From positions 2,555,001-2,619,000 of the forward strand of contig NZ_CP119676.1 in NCBI RefSeq assembly GCF_029318635.1: a stretch of 64,000 nucleotides of DNA, given 5' to 3'. The notes beneath the pieces are model-generated. The model had not been told where the DNA came from. It saw only the letters and a program-made list of their open reading frames with translations, and did no database searches. Origin of the DNA: Varunaivibrio sulfuroxidans. GTDB lineage: Bacteria > Pseudomonadota > Alphaproteobacteria > Rhodospirillales > Magnetovibrionaceae. Of this stretch, positions 54,539 through 63,209 are shown one piece after another (the first letter of the stretch is position 1; the number at the start of each line of letters is the position of its first letter). A program made the position numbers and the translations under genes.

Positions 54539-55894
54539 TCATGCCGGCGACGCCTCTCCCTCACCGGGCATCGGGACGGTGAAGCCCTCATGATCGTACA
54601 ACTTCAACTTGTTGCGCAGGGTGCGGATCGATATGCCCAGGATGTTCGCGGCGTGGGTGCGGTTGCCCAGGCAATGGTTCAAGGTGTCCAAAATGAGATC
54701 GCGTTCGACATCGGACACCGTGCGCCCAACCAGCGCCGCCGTGTGTCCGGCGTCGCCCATATCGCCGTGCGCGCCGGCGGGGCCCTGGGGAGAGGGTGAC
54801 GAACCGAGTAAAATCGCCGGGCCGTCGATGGTCGCCCCGGTGGCCAGGAGGACGGCCCGGTGCATGGTGTTTTCCAATTCGCGCACATTGCCGGGCCACG
54901 CGTGCGCCTGCAGGCTTTTCAATGCTTGCGGCGAGAGCGGGCGCTGGGGAAGATCGTTGGAAGCGGCATATTTTTCGATAAAAAATTCGGCGAGGACCTT
55001 GATGTCCTCGGGGCGGTCCTTAAGGTCGGGAATACGAAGATTGACGACGTTAAGGCGAAAATACAGATCTTGGCGGAAACTGCCGTCGGCGACCGCCGCG
55101 TCCATGTCGCGGTTCGAGGTCGCCAGAATGCGGACATCGACCTTGACCGGTTTGTTGGCCCCGATGCGGTCGATCTCGCGTTCTTGAATGGCGCGCAGGA
55201 GCTTAGCCTGCAAGCGGGCGTCCATTTCCGAAATTTCGTCAAGCAGCAGGGTGCCGCCGTTGGCTTCCTCGAACTTTCCCAGACGGCGGGCGACGGCGCC
55301 GGTAAACGCGCCTTTTTCGTGGCCGAACAGTTCCGATTCAAGAAGGTTTTCGGGAATCGCCGCGCAATTGATGGCGACGAATCGTTTGTCCTTGCGGGGG
55401 CTTTTGTTGTGCAGATGACGCGCCAACATTTCCTTTCCGGTGCCCGACGCGCCGGTAATCAGGATCGAGGCGTCACTGGGCGCAACCTGATCGGCCATCC
55501 GCAAAAGCGCCGCCATTTTCGGGTCGCGATAGACGATGGCGGTGCTTTCCTCGGCGATGGCGCCGAGCACCGCCGCGATCAGTTCGGCGTTGGGCGGGAG
55601 GGGAATGTATTCCTTGGCGCCCGCCTTGATCGCGCGCACGGCGGCTTGGGTGTCGTTGTCGGTGCCGCAAGCGACGACCGGCACGTGGATGCGTTCGGTC
55701 TTCAGGCTTTCGACCAGCCGCTGAATGTCTTGGCGGACGTCAACCATGATTAAATCCGCGCCTTGACCGGCGCGCAGCGCATCCAGCCCGGCGCCGACAT
55801 CGGCGACATTCTCCACCCTCGCGCCGCGCGAGATGGCGATTTTGCTGGCGGCGCCGATTTGTCCGCCCAGTGTGCCGATAATCAAAAGACGCAT
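54539..55894 (-). CDS. flbD: Sigma-54-dependent flagellar regulator FlbD
   Basis: NtrC-type activator of class III/IV flagellar genes, 451 residues. The central AAA+ domain (about 120-350) shows Walker A ITGASGTGKEMLARHLH, the sigma-54 contact loop EKGAFTGAVARRLGKFEEA, TLLLDEISEMDARLQAKLLR and WPGNVRELENTMHRAV; the C-terminal Fis-type helix-turn-helix reads NRTHAANILGISIRTLRNKL. The N-terminal receiver-like domain starts MRLLIIGTLGGQIG and lacks the usual acidic pair, as in FlbD proteins that are not phosphorylated conventionally. It sits inside the flagellar run, upstream of flhA by 78 bp. Confidence 0.93.
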   Translation of the reverse strand: MRLLIIGTLGGQIGAASKIAISRGARVENVADVGAGLDALRAGQGADLIMVDVRQDIQRLVESLKTERIHVPVVACGTDNDTQAAVRAIKAGAKEYIPLPPNAELIAAVLGAIAEESTAIVYRDPKMAALLRMADQVAPSDASILITGASGTGKEMLARHLHNKSPRKDKRFVAINCAAIPENLLESELFGHEKGAFTGAVARRLGKFEEANGGTLLLDEISEMDARLQAKLLRAIQEREIDRIGANKPVKVDVRILATSNRDMDAAVADGSFRQDLYFRLNVVNLRIPDLKDRPEDIKVLAEFFIEKYAASNDLPQRPLSPQALKSLQAHAWPGNVRELENTMHRAVLLATGATIDGPAILLGSSPSPQGPAGAHGDMGDAGHTAALVGRTVSDVERDLILDTLNHCLGNRTHAANILGISIRTLRNKLKLYDHEGFTVPMPGEGEASPA

Positions 55895-55927
55895 GGGTTC
55901 CCGTCCCTCAGTGTCAACCAGTTGGGG

Positions 55928-56743
55928 TTAATCGAAATATTGAACGCGGTTCGCCGGGGGGAGAATGCTGTTGAGCATCATTTCCAACCTGCGGGGGTTT
56001 TCCTGTCGCCCGACGGAGGCCGCGCCCATGACATAAATGCTGTTGACCAGTCCTTCCTCGCTGGAGTTGCGATCGAGCTTCGAGGCCATCGGAGAGAACA
56101 CCATGTTCGCCAGGACGGCGCCGTAGAAAGTCGTTAACAGGGCGACGGCCATGCTGGGACCGATGGTCGAGGGGTCGGCCAGATTGCCGAGCATCTGGAC
56201 CAGGCCGATCAGGGTGCCGATTAATCCCATGGCCGGGGAAAATTCCGCCGCCTTGCGCAGAATGTTCGCGCTTTGCCGGTGACGTTGAGCGGTCGCCATC
56301 AGGTCGCGCTTTAAGATGGCTTCGACCTCCTCGCCGGGGGTGCCGTCCACGACCATCGCCATGCCTTTATACAAAAGCGGTTCGGATTGCATTTGTTCAA
56401 GGACGCCTTGCAGGGAAAGCACGCCCTGGCGGCGCGCCAATTCGGCGATTTTGAGAACCTGGACGGCGGCTTCCGCGGGATCGCGCGCGCTGTAAGACAG
56501 AGTCTTGGCGAACACTTTGAAGGATCTTAAAAACTCCGACAGGGAAAAACACATCATGGTGACGGCGATGGTGCCGCCGACAACGATCAAAACGGAGGGA
56601 ATGTTGACGAACGAGGCGGGAGACCCCCCCATGTAAATGGCGAAGCCGATGAGCCCAAAGCCGGCCAGCAGTCCGACAATCGTCGCCAGATCCATCGAGG
56701 ACCTCGATTTCCCGACCGAAACGTTGCTATCGGTATCCGCCAT
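55928..56743 (-). CDS. motA: MotA/PomA-type flagellar stator protein
   Basis: A 271-residue inner-membrane protein with four hydrophobic segments (about 18-38, 45-65, 165-185, 197-217) and the MotA blocks DLATIVGLLAGFGLIGFAI, PSVLIVVGGTIAVTMM, AEFSPAMGLIGTLIGLVQML and AVALLTTFYGAVLANMVFSPMA. The short charged cytoplasmic loop and lack of a large insertion resemble sodium-type PomA. It lies between flbD and fliN, an alphaproteobacterial arrangement. No motB is in the window, so the partner must be elsewhere. Start ATG 56743. Confidence 0.93.
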   Translation of the reverse strand: MADTDSNVSVGKSRSSMDLATIVGLLAGFGLIGFAIYMGGSPASFVNIPSVLIVVGGTIAVTMMCFSLSEFLRSFKVFAKTLSYSARDPAEAAVQVLKIAELARRQGVLSLQGVLEQMQSEPLLYKGMAMVVDGTPGEEVEAILKRDLMATAQRHRQSANILRKAAEFSPAMGLIGTLIGLVQMLGNLADPSTIGPSMAVALLTTFYGAVLANMVFSPMASKLDRNSSEEGLVNSIYVMGAASVGRQENPRRLEMMLNSILPPANRVQYFD

Positions 56744-56790
56744 TGTGACTCCCCGTCCTGTTCAAGTATCCATGCCTGGGCGTCGCCCGG

Positions 56791-57165
56791 TCAGGTGCGA
56801 TCGGTTTTGATGATTTCCGTCATCGTCACGCCTAGGCGGTCTTCCACGACGACCACCTCGCCACGGGCGACAAGGCGGTTGTTGACGTAGATATCGATCG
56901 CTTCCCCAACTTTCCTGTCCAATTCGACCACCGCGCCGCGCCCCAGTTTCAACAACTGGCTGACTTGCATCGTCGCCTTGCCCAAAACCGCCGAGACGGT
57001 TACGGGAATGTCGTAGACCGCCTCCAGGTCGCGGGCGTTGCGGGGCAGATCGGCGATGTCGGCGATATCGGCGATATCGTCCAGGGTTTCGTCATCGGAG
57101 TTTTTATCGCTCTGCGGCGCCGCGTCCTCCAGTTCGGTTAGTTCCAAATTCTTTTCATCGGCCAT
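56791..57165 (-). CDS. fliN: Flagellar motor switch protein FliN
   Basis: C-ring component that holds FliM and binds CheY-P. The 124-residue protein has an acidic N-terminal arm with the triple IAD repeat (DDIADIADIADLP) and a SpoA domain (about 50-122): VYDIPVTVSAVLGKATMQVSQLLKLGRGAVVELD in parts, NNRLVARGEVVVVEDRLGVTMTEII. The start ATG 57165 overlaps the end of fliH by 11 bp, so translation is coupled. Confidence 0.95.
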   Translation of the reverse strand: MADEKNLELTELEDAAPQSDKNSDDETLDDIADIADIADLPRNARDLEAVYDIPVTVSAVLGKATMQVSQLLKLGRGAVVELDRKVGEAIDIYVNNRLVARGEVVVVEDRLGVTMTEIIKTDRT

Positions 57166-58093
57166 TGTCTTCTCCTTGCGCCGGAGCGCTGTCGGGGGGT
57201 GTCAGGGGCGCCGTTGCATCGCCAGCCATTGCATCGCCATGTGCACCGCCATGTGCGTTCGTCTCGTTCCGTTCATCGTCGTCGGCCTCTTTCGTCGGTT
57301 CGAATGTGCCGTCGTTCGGGGGCGCGGACGCATTGCCGCCGATCCGGTTTTCACCCTCACTTTCCCCCTGGTCCTCATCTTCGGAGGCCTTTGCCGTGTT
57401 CGTGACGTCATCGAAAACGGGAAGAGGGTGGTTCATATTGCGTTCGACGATGGTTTCTATTTCCTTCCAAAGAAGGGATAGATCGCGCGATAGGCCGCCG
57501 TGTTCCCACTCAATACGGCAATCCCCATACGCCATGGCGGGGGCGCCGGCGACGATGATACGCCCCTCGAAACCTTTTTCGGCGGCAAATTTTACAAGAT
57601 GATTTTCCAACTCCGATTTTACGTCTTCATGAACATGAAGTACGATACGGGGTTCTTCGAAAACATGCATTACCGTTTCGTGGGCGAGGGCCTCAATTTC
57701 CGTCAGGCCGTGCGCTTTGATGTAAGCCGGAAACAACTTGCGAACGAGAACGCAGGCGACGGCGACGGCATCGCCGAGGGTTTCTTCATTGGCGCGCTTT
57801 TGGATTTCGAAAACGGAGTCAAATTTGGCGGCGACGGCTTCCAATGCGGCGCTAAGGCGGTTTTGAAGGGCGCTTTGGGCGTCCTCAAGCGCTGCGTTGC
57901 GCCCCTCGACATAACCTTCCTCGCGGGCGTTGGCGATGTCCTCCTCGCTGAATGTCGGTGGTGGCGGAATTTCCTCCTCCTCCTCCTCCATGGGGGCCGG
58001 GGCCGGGTTTGAGTCGGGTTCGACATTTTTCACGGGTTTTACCGCCACCAGGGAAAAATCGTTATCGAACATGAATTTTTGACGGGCGCTCAT
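57155..58093 (-). CDS. fliH: Flagellar assembly protein FliH
   Basis: Regulator of FliI that links the ATPase to the C-ring. The 312-residue protein shows an acidic/proline N-terminal segment (PAPMEEEEEEIPPPP), a glycine-spaced helix EEDIANAREEGYVEGRNAALEDA, a coiled region and the FliH/HrpE-like core (about 105-225; ETLGDAVAVACVLVRKLFPAY, IVAGAPAMAYGDCRIEWEHGG). The final 80 residues are unusually acidic and Asn/Ala/Gly-rich. Identity rests on position between fliG and fliN plus the helix and core. Start ATG 58093. Confidence 0.88.
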   Translation of the reverse strand: MSARQKFMFDNDFSLVAVKPVKNVEPDSNPAPAPMEEEEEEIPPPPTFSEEDIANAREEGYVEGRNAALEDAQSALQNRLSAALEAVAAKFDSVFEIQKRANEETLGDAVAVACVLVRKLFPAYIKAHGLTEIEALAHETVMHVFEEPRIVLHVHEDVKSELENHLVKFAAEKGFEGRIIVAGAPAMAYGDCRIEWEHGGLSRDLSLLWKEIETIVERNMNHPLPVFDDVTNTAKASEDEDQGESEGENRIGGNASAPPNDGTFEPTKEADDDERNETNAHGGAHGDAMAGDATAPLTPPDSAPAQGEDNGR

Positions 58094-58138
58094 CAGGTCG
58101 CTTCCCTTTTGGGTCCGGGATACATCGGTCCGGCGGCC

Positions 58139-59158
58139 CTAGTATACCAGTTCATCGTCTTCGCCCTGGCCGGCGATGACGATTTCGCCGGCATCGGCGA
58201 GCTGCTTGGCGATCGAGACGATTTCGCCCTGGGCCTCGTCGACATCTTTCAGGCGCACCGCACCCAAGGCATCCATGTCTTCGCGCAAAATCTTCCCCGC
58301 GCGTTCGGACATGTTGTCGAAGAACAGGTCCTTGACGTCGTCCGATCCGCCCTTGAGGGCGACCGCCAACTGGCTTTTTTCGACTTGCCGCAAGAGCATT
58401 TGAATGCCCCCGGAATCGACTCTGGTCAGATCGTCGAAGGTGAACATCAACTGTTTAATCCGTTCGGCCGATTCCCGGTTGCGTTCTTCCAGCGCGCCCA
58501 TGAAGCGGGTTTCCGTGTTGCGGTCCAGCGAGTTGAAGATATTGGCCATCATTTCGTGGCTATCCTGACGAGCGGTGCGGGCCAGGTTGGTCATGAATTC
58601 GGTGCGCAGGGTTTTTTCCACGTGGTCGAGGACATCCTTTTGCACCGCTTCCATACGCAACATGCGCTGGATGACCTCCATGGCGAAGTGTTCGGGCAGC
58701 AGCGAGAGCACCGCCGAGGCATGGTCGGGGCGAATTTTCGACAGCACCACGGAAACGGTCTGCGGGTACTCGTTCTTCAGATAATTGGCGAGCACCGCCT
58801 CGTTGACGTTGCCCAGCTTGTCCCACATGGTGCGCCCGGCGGGGCCGCGAATTTCTTCCATGATTTGGTTGACGCGGTCGGTGCCCAGGGCCTTGGAAAG
58901 TAGGCGTTCCGTGCTTTCGTACGATCCCACCAACGACCCGGCGCTGGACAGTTGATCGGCGAATTCGACGAACAAGCGCTCGATAACGGTCGAATTGATG
59001 GTGCCCAACGAAGCCATCGTCATCGACAGTTCGCGGATTTCCTCGTCATCCATTTTCTCGAAAATGGCGGCGGATTGCTCCTCGTTGAGGGAGAGCATGA
59101 AAATAGCGGCCTTCTGGGGGCCGGTTAAACTCCTGTAGTCGTCCTTAACGCGCGCCAA
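58139..59158 (-). CDS. fliG: Flagellar motor switch protein FliG
   Basis: Rotor protein that transmits torque from the stator, 339 residues. Seen: [23 protein letters not shown] at the FliF-binding start in parts, [17 protein letters not shown], the [15 protein letters not shown] middle domain (EHPQ-like region is altered), and the torque helix [20 protein letters not shown] with charged residues, then [18 protein letters not shown]. The start is ATG 59158. Its gene lies 39 bp after fliF. Confidence 0.96.
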   Translation of the reverse strand: MARVKDDYRSLTGPQKAAIFMLSLNEEQSAAIFEKMDDEEIRELSMTMASLGTINSTVIERLFVEFADQLSSAGSLVGSYESTERLLSKALGTDRVNQIMEEIRGPAGRTMWDKLGNVNEAVLANYLKNEYPQTVSVVLSKIRPDHASAVLSLLPEHFAMEVIQRMLRMEAVQKDVLDHVEKTLRTEFMTNLARTARQDSHEMMANIFNSLDRNTETRFMGALEERNRESAERIKQLMFTFDDLTRVDSGGIQMLLRQVEKSQLAVALKGGSDDVKDLFFDNMSERAGKILREDMDALGAVRLKDVDEAQGEIVSIAKQLADAGEIVIAGQGEDDELVY

Positions 59159-59197
59159 CGGCGAAACTCCTCGATCGTCCTATCTCTGCAAAGAGCA

Positions 59198-60847
59198 TCA
59201 GGTTTCCTGATACATCCAGTTGCGGATAATGGAAAGCGCTTCCTCCGGGTGCTTATCGACGATTTCGCCGACTTTCTTCACCGAAGACGCTTTGACACGG
59301 CCTTCTACGCGATCGATATCGATCAACTCTTCATATTGGTCTTCTTCGACCATATCGCCACCGGGAACTGGCGGACCGGCCAAGGCGCCGGCCGCCGCCG
59401 ATGTGTGATCGGCGATCATCCGTCCGCCTTCGGCCAGTGCGCCGGCCGCGGCGGGGAGCGCCTCGAACATCCGCGAAATCAGCGGACGGATCACCAGAAG
59501 AATGACGAGCACGGCGACGATCGTCAGGACCAGCATTTCCGCGATTTTCAGCAGGCTGGAGCGATCGAGGCCGAAGAACAGATCGAGCGGGACCTCGGGT
59601 GCGGGTTCGCCCTCGGCGAATTTCATGTTGACCACCTCGACGACATCGCCGCGCTTGGCGTTATAGCCGATCGCGCCGCGCACCAGAGTGGCCAATTGCG
59701 CGAGTTCTTGTTTCGTGCGCGGACGATAGACGCGCTTGCCCTTGGCGTCGAGTTCCCAGGCGCCATCGACGAGAACCGCTACCGAAAGGCGTTTGACGAC
59801 GCCGGTGTCCTGGATATGGTTGACGACTTTTTTCGAAATTTCGTAATTGACCGTTTCCTCGGTCCGGCTTTCCGCGGCCTGTTGGGTGCCGGCGGCGTTG
59901 GCGGCGTTGGGATCGGGTAGGTTTTGCCCGACGCTGACATTGGCGGGGTCGCGGTTTTGGCTGGAGTTGGTTTGATCGACGGTCTGTGTCGAGCGCACCA
60001 CCTGACCGTCGGGGTTGTAGGTTTCCTCGTTGGTGGTGATACGGTCGAAGTTCATATCCGCCGTGACCTCGGCGCGGACTTTGCCGAACCCGATCGATTT
60101 TTCAACCAGTTGCTCGATCATTTGCGACATGCGGTTTTGATAGGCGAGTTTGCGTTTTTCCGCGCGCGAAGCGATTTGGTCGGGGGAATTGGGGTCGCCT
60201 TCGAAGCCGGGGGCGAGAAGCGAGCCTTTGTCATCGACGACGGAAATACTTTGGGGGACGAGACCGGGAACCGCCGCCGCGATCAGGTGTTGAACGGAAG
60301 AGACCTGTTCACGGGTTAAGCGATTGGATCCGCGCATTTTTAGGATGACCGATGCGCTGGGTTTTTGCCGCTGCCTGCTGAACAATTGGCGATTTGGCAT
60401 TACGAGGTGGATCCGCGCGCTTTTAACGATGTCGATGGTCTGGACCGTGCGCGCAAGCTCACCTTCCAGGGCGCGCACCAAGGTGACGTTCTGTTGAAAA
60501 TTCGTGGTGCCAAGGGCGCTTTGGTGATCGAACAGCTCGTACCCCACGGTGCCGCCGCTGGGCAGGCCGCGGTCCGCCATATCCATGCGTAGACGCAAGG
60601 CTTGATCGCCGGGGACCATGATTTTTGCGCCGTTGTTGGATGTCTCGAAGGGAATCCCTCGACTTTCCAATTGACTGACGATTTGCGCCGAATCGTTCGG
60701 ACTAAGGTCGGCGTACAGCAACGCCATCTGCGGCGTCGTCAAGCGCGTCGTCAAGTAAATGAAAAACGCGACCAAGGAGATCAGGACCCCCCCCATGATG
60801 ATTAATCGTGTGGGGCCAAGATTGCGGAGAATTTGTTGCAGCGTGTC
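59198..60847 (-). CDS. fliF: Flagellar MS-ring protein FliF
   Basis: Inner-membrane MS-ring scaffold, 549 residues. Two membrane segments are seen (about 14-34 and 440-460), with the ring-building motifs between them: ALLYADLSPNDSAQIVSQLESRGIPFE in parts, ALEGELARTVQTIDIVKSARIHLVMP and SVVDDKGSLL. The C-terminal cytoplasmic tail binds FliG (VGEIVDKHPEEALSIIRNWM). GTG 60847 is the start: AGGAT lies about 12 bp upstream and the extra residues upstream (from 60946) are Arg-rich and unlike the family. First gene of the long minus-strand flagellar run. Confidence 0.96.
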   Translation of the reverse strand, partial: DTLQQILRNLGPTRLIIMGGVLISLVAFFIYLTTRLTTPQMALLYADLSPNDSAQIVSQLESRGIPFETSNNGAKIMVPGDQALRLRMDMADRGLPSGGTVGYELFDHQSALGTTNFQQNVTLVRALEGELARTVQTIDIVKSARIHLVMPNRQLFSRQRQKPSASVILKMRGSNRLTREQVSSVQHLIAAAVPGLVPQSISVVDDKGSLLAPGFEGDPNSPDQIASRAEKRKLAYQNRMSQMIEQLVEKSIGFGKVRAEVTADMNFDRITTNEETYNPDGQVVRSTQTVDQTNSSQNRDPANVSVGQNLPDPNAANAAGTQQAAESRTEETVNYEISKKVVNHIQDTGVVKRLSVAVLVDGAWELDAKGKRVYRPRTKQELAQLATLVRGAIGYNAKRGDVVEVVNMKFAEGEPAPEVPLDLFFGLDRSSLLKIAEMLVLTIVAVLVILLVIRPLISRMFEALPAAAGALAEGGRMIADHTSAAAGALAGPPVPGGDMVEEDQYEELIDIDRVEGRVKASSVKKVGEIVDKHPEEALSIIRNWMYQET

Positions 60848-60995
60848 CACGGCTTTTTTTATCCTCGTTCGATGTATTTTTCGGACACCCCTTCTGGGTC
60901 GCGTGCGCCATCGAAAGCGCGAGGCCGGGCGAGGCCCGAACCTCATTCATCGCACTAAATTATAAAGGGGATGGTGAATAACTCGTTAATGTCTC

Positions 60996-61008
60996 GGCAA
61001 ATTTTGCC
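60996..61008. promoter_or_regulatory. Palindrome upstream of fliF (possible regulator site)
   Basis: GGCAAATTTTGCC, with arms GGCAAA/TTTGCC and a single central base, lies 149 bp upstream of the fliF start. Size and GGCAAA half-sites are compatible with an activator-binding site such as one for FlbD, but no assignment can be made by eye. Confidence 0.4.
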
Positions 61009-61188
61009 TACTCGTCCATTTTTCGACGCTGCGCGGACTCACCTCGTCACCTCCTCGCATGGGTAAGGGGCGAACGAGGGGGCAAGAGGTGATCGGGGGG
61101 GTGGGGCCGAGTGGGGCCGGGGCCGAGTGGGGGTCATGACATAACGCAAACCGGTGGGCGTGTTCGATGCTCCCCGTTCCGACGTCCC

Positions 61189-61241
61189 TCCAAAGTTTCC
61201 AAAGCCCGCGAAGTCTCCAAAGCCCGCGAAGCCTCCAAAGG
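61189..61241 (+). repeat. 18-bp tandem repeat upstream of the FlaG-like gene
   Basis: TCCAAAGCCCGCGAAGTC (61198-61215) and the same unit with one change (61216-61233), flanked by partial copies starting TCCAAAG at 61189 and 61234. Confidence 0.8.
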
Positions 61242-61457
61242 TTGTATGCTCGGCGACCCCAATTTTATGGACCGGCGCGATAAAGCTAGAGAATTGATTT
61301 CAAACCCCTTATTTTTTACCAATCGGAGGGCGATGACCCTAATTTCATGAAATACAATAAAAACTTGCATTTAGGATTATTTTAAAGATATAATTATCCA
61401 TGAGTAGAATTCTCATTCTAAGTTGCTAGGTTTGGCAGAAGGCACACGGTGAGAACT

Positions 61458-62006
61458 ATGGGTGACATCGCAATAAACTCAGGCGGCCACGGCGCTTCGT
61501 ATGCGCTCCGCTCTGGTGTTGGGGTGGGGGCCGCGCCCGAGGTCGCTAGGGCGGAGGCCGTTCCCGTGCGGGCGGACCCGGCGAAGGGATTGACGTCTCC
61601 TGTCGGAGTCGTGGATCCGGCGAGCGGGGTTTATGTCCTGCAATTTCGGGATTCCAAAACGGGCGAAGTCGAAGTGCAGTATCCTTCGGCCAAGGTCGTT
61701 AACGCCTATAGGCAAGGTCTTATTCAAGATACATCGACGCCAACGACTCCGGTGCGGACGTCGTCCCCGGGGGGCGATGTGGCGGGTGTGGCTCCGTCGG
61801 GCGGCGGCGGGTCGTCCAGTGGCCCCGTTAGCGGCCCTGTGGGCGGCGCGTTGCAGGCCGGCGGCGACGGCGGTTCCGCAGTGTCGGCGACGGAGGCGTC
61901 CACGGCAGGAACGTCCGTAGTGGGGGTATCCACGGCGGTGGCGCCCACGACAGGGGACGGCGGCGTGGCGGTGACGGGTTTTACGCCCACGGATACGACA
62001 GCCTGA
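61458..62006 (+). CDS. FlaG-like protein with Gly/Ser/Thr-rich tail
   Basis: A 182-residue protein. The segment GVVDPASGVYVLQFRDSKTGEVEVQYPSAKVVNAYRQG (about residues 48-85, read in parts) resembles the FlaG core, where I.D..TGEV.RQ.P is typical. The remaining 95 residues are almost entirely Gly, Ser, Thr, Ala, Val and Pro. FlaG proteins affect filament length or flagellin handling. It is located beside fliF but transcribed away from it. ATG 61458 is used; GTG 61449 is an alternative. The match is partial, so the name is tentative. Confidence 0.6.
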   Translation: MGDIAINSGGHGASYALRSGVGVGAAPEVARAEAVPVRADPAKGLTSPVGVVDPASGVYVLQFRDSKTGEVEVQYPSAKVVNAYRQGLIQDTSTPTTPVRTSSPGGDVAGVAPSGGGGSSSGPVSGPVGGALQAGGDGGSAVSATEASTAGTSVVGVSTAVAPTTGDGGVAVTGFTPTDTTA

Positions 62007-62330
62007 GCTTTTAGGGCGTTTTGGGGGCGTGCGCACGTCCGCGGCGTCCTTTTGTGTCTCCTGATATTTATTTTCCGATATGTTTCTGGATGCGGGTTCC
62101 GAACCGTAAGGGGGCGCGGTTTCGCTTCGCCGTGCGTTTTTTTCGCCTTTCATGCTAACGTCGCGTCGTATGACGTCGTGCAGGCTTTGTATTGAACTTT
62201 ACCTGTGGGGCCGATATGTATCGCGTCATCGGTTCGATGTGGGGAACGTATCGCGGCGCAAATGGCGCAATGCCCCCATGCCCCCATGACATCGATTCGC
62301 AGGTGTTGAACGGCGCGAAAAGGTCCCGCC
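62007..62330. other. 324-bp intergenic region before fdhD
   Basis: Presumably contains the fdhD-mobA promoter. CCCCCATG is directly repeated at about 62272-62288. I see no riboswitch, terminator with a clear T-run or repeat array. Confidence 0.5.
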
Positions 62331-63209
62331 ATGCAAGAACAATTTATCATTCGTCCAAATCCCGATGATCCGCGCTTGACGCGCCGGGTTGACGGCATCG
62401 ACCATGCCGGCCGGCCGATAACGACGTCCGTGACCGTCGAGCGTCCCCTGACTCTGTTTCTTAATGGGCGGGAAATTGTCACCATGATGACGATCGGCGA
62501 TTATCCGGAATATTTGGCCCTGGGATACCTGCTTAATCAAAATATGATCCGCGATGGCGAGCGCGTACGGGCGGTAGAATATGATCCCGATATCGACACC
62601 GTCGTCGTGCGCACCGATGGGGAAACCAGTTTTGAAGAGAAGCTGAAGAAAAAAACCCTGACATCGGGATGCGCCCAGGGGACGGTGTTTGGCGATATGA
62701 TGGAAAAATTTGAAACCGTCACTCTGCCCGAAGGCCATGTCGTCAAAACCTCGTGGCTGTCGGCCCTGGTGAAGAAAATCAATACGGCCCCCAGCCTGTA
62801 TTTGCAGGCCGGAGCCATTCACGGTTGCGCCCTGTGTCAGGAAGATCGGCCCCTTTTGTACATGGAAGACGTCGGGCGGCATAATGCGGTCGATAAGATC
62901 GCCGGCTACATGTTTCGTCACGGCGTCGATGGCGGGGATAAGATTTTTTACACCACCGGGCGGCTGACCAGCGAAATGGTCATTAAGACCGTGCAAATGG
63001 GCATTCCCATCTTGGTGTCCCGATCGGGTTTCACCGCCTGGGGGGTCGATCTCGCCCGGCAGGTCGGATTGACCCTGTTGGGGCGGGCGCGGGGGCGGCG
63101 CTTCGTCGCCCTGTCGGGACAGCAGAGGATTATTTTTGACGATGTTCCCAGCGAAGACACCGCCGCGTCAACGCACGATGCGCGCGCGGGACGGCGCGAT
63201 GAACGATGA
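62331..63209 (+). CDS. fdhD: Formate dehydrogenase accessory sulfurtransferase FdhD
   Basis: Transfers sulfur from IscS to the Mo/W cofactor before insertion into formate dehydrogenase. The 292-residue protein has VERPLTLFLNGREIVTMMTIGDYPEYLALGYLL in parts, YMEDVGRHNAVDKIAGYMF, YTTGRLTSEMVIKTVQMGIPILVSRS in parts. The usual sulfur-carrying CxxC site is here TSGCAQGT with only the first Cys. The start is ATG 62331. Its stop overlaps mobA (ATGA), so cofactor sulfuration and nucleotide attachment are co-expressed. An FDH structural operon probably lies to the right of the window. Confidence 0.95.
   Translation: MQEQFIIRPNPDDPRLTRRVDGIDHAGRPITTSVTVERPLTLFLNGREIVTMMTIGDYPEYLALGYLLNQNMIRDGERVRAVEYDPDIDTVVVRTDGETSFEEKLKKKTLTSGCAQGTVFGDMMEKFETVTLPEGHVVKTSWLSALVKKINTAPSLYLQAGAIHGCALCQEDRPLLYMEDVGRHNAVDKIAGYMFRHGVDGGDKIFYTTGRLTSEMVIKTVQMGIPILVSRSGFTAWGVDLARQVGLTLLGRARGRRFVALSGQQRIIFDDVPSEDTAASTHDARAGRRDER

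Larger units (their letters stand above)
60848..61457. other. 610-bp divergent region between fliF and a FlaG-like gene
   Basis: Contains the fliF promoter (minus strand) and that of the plus-strand FlaG-like gene. Notable: the 13-bp palindrome at 60996-61008, GGGGCCGAGTGG-type G-rich repeats at 61090-61135, an 18-bp tandem repeat at 61198-61241, and an A+T-rich stretch from about 61290 to 61440. I saw no convincing sigma-54 -24/-12 pair. A frame at 61111-61350 crosses the repeats and is not credible. Confidence 0.6.

Noticed and set aside
61111-61350. Plus-strand frame with SKARE repeats
   Set aside because: It only translates the 18-bp DNA repeats and has no ribosome site or family resemblance.
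61425-61450. Sigma-54 promoter (TTTGGCAGAAGGCACAC) before the FlaG-like gene
   Set aside because: No GC dinucleotide is found at the required distance after the GG, so the -24/-12 pattern fails.
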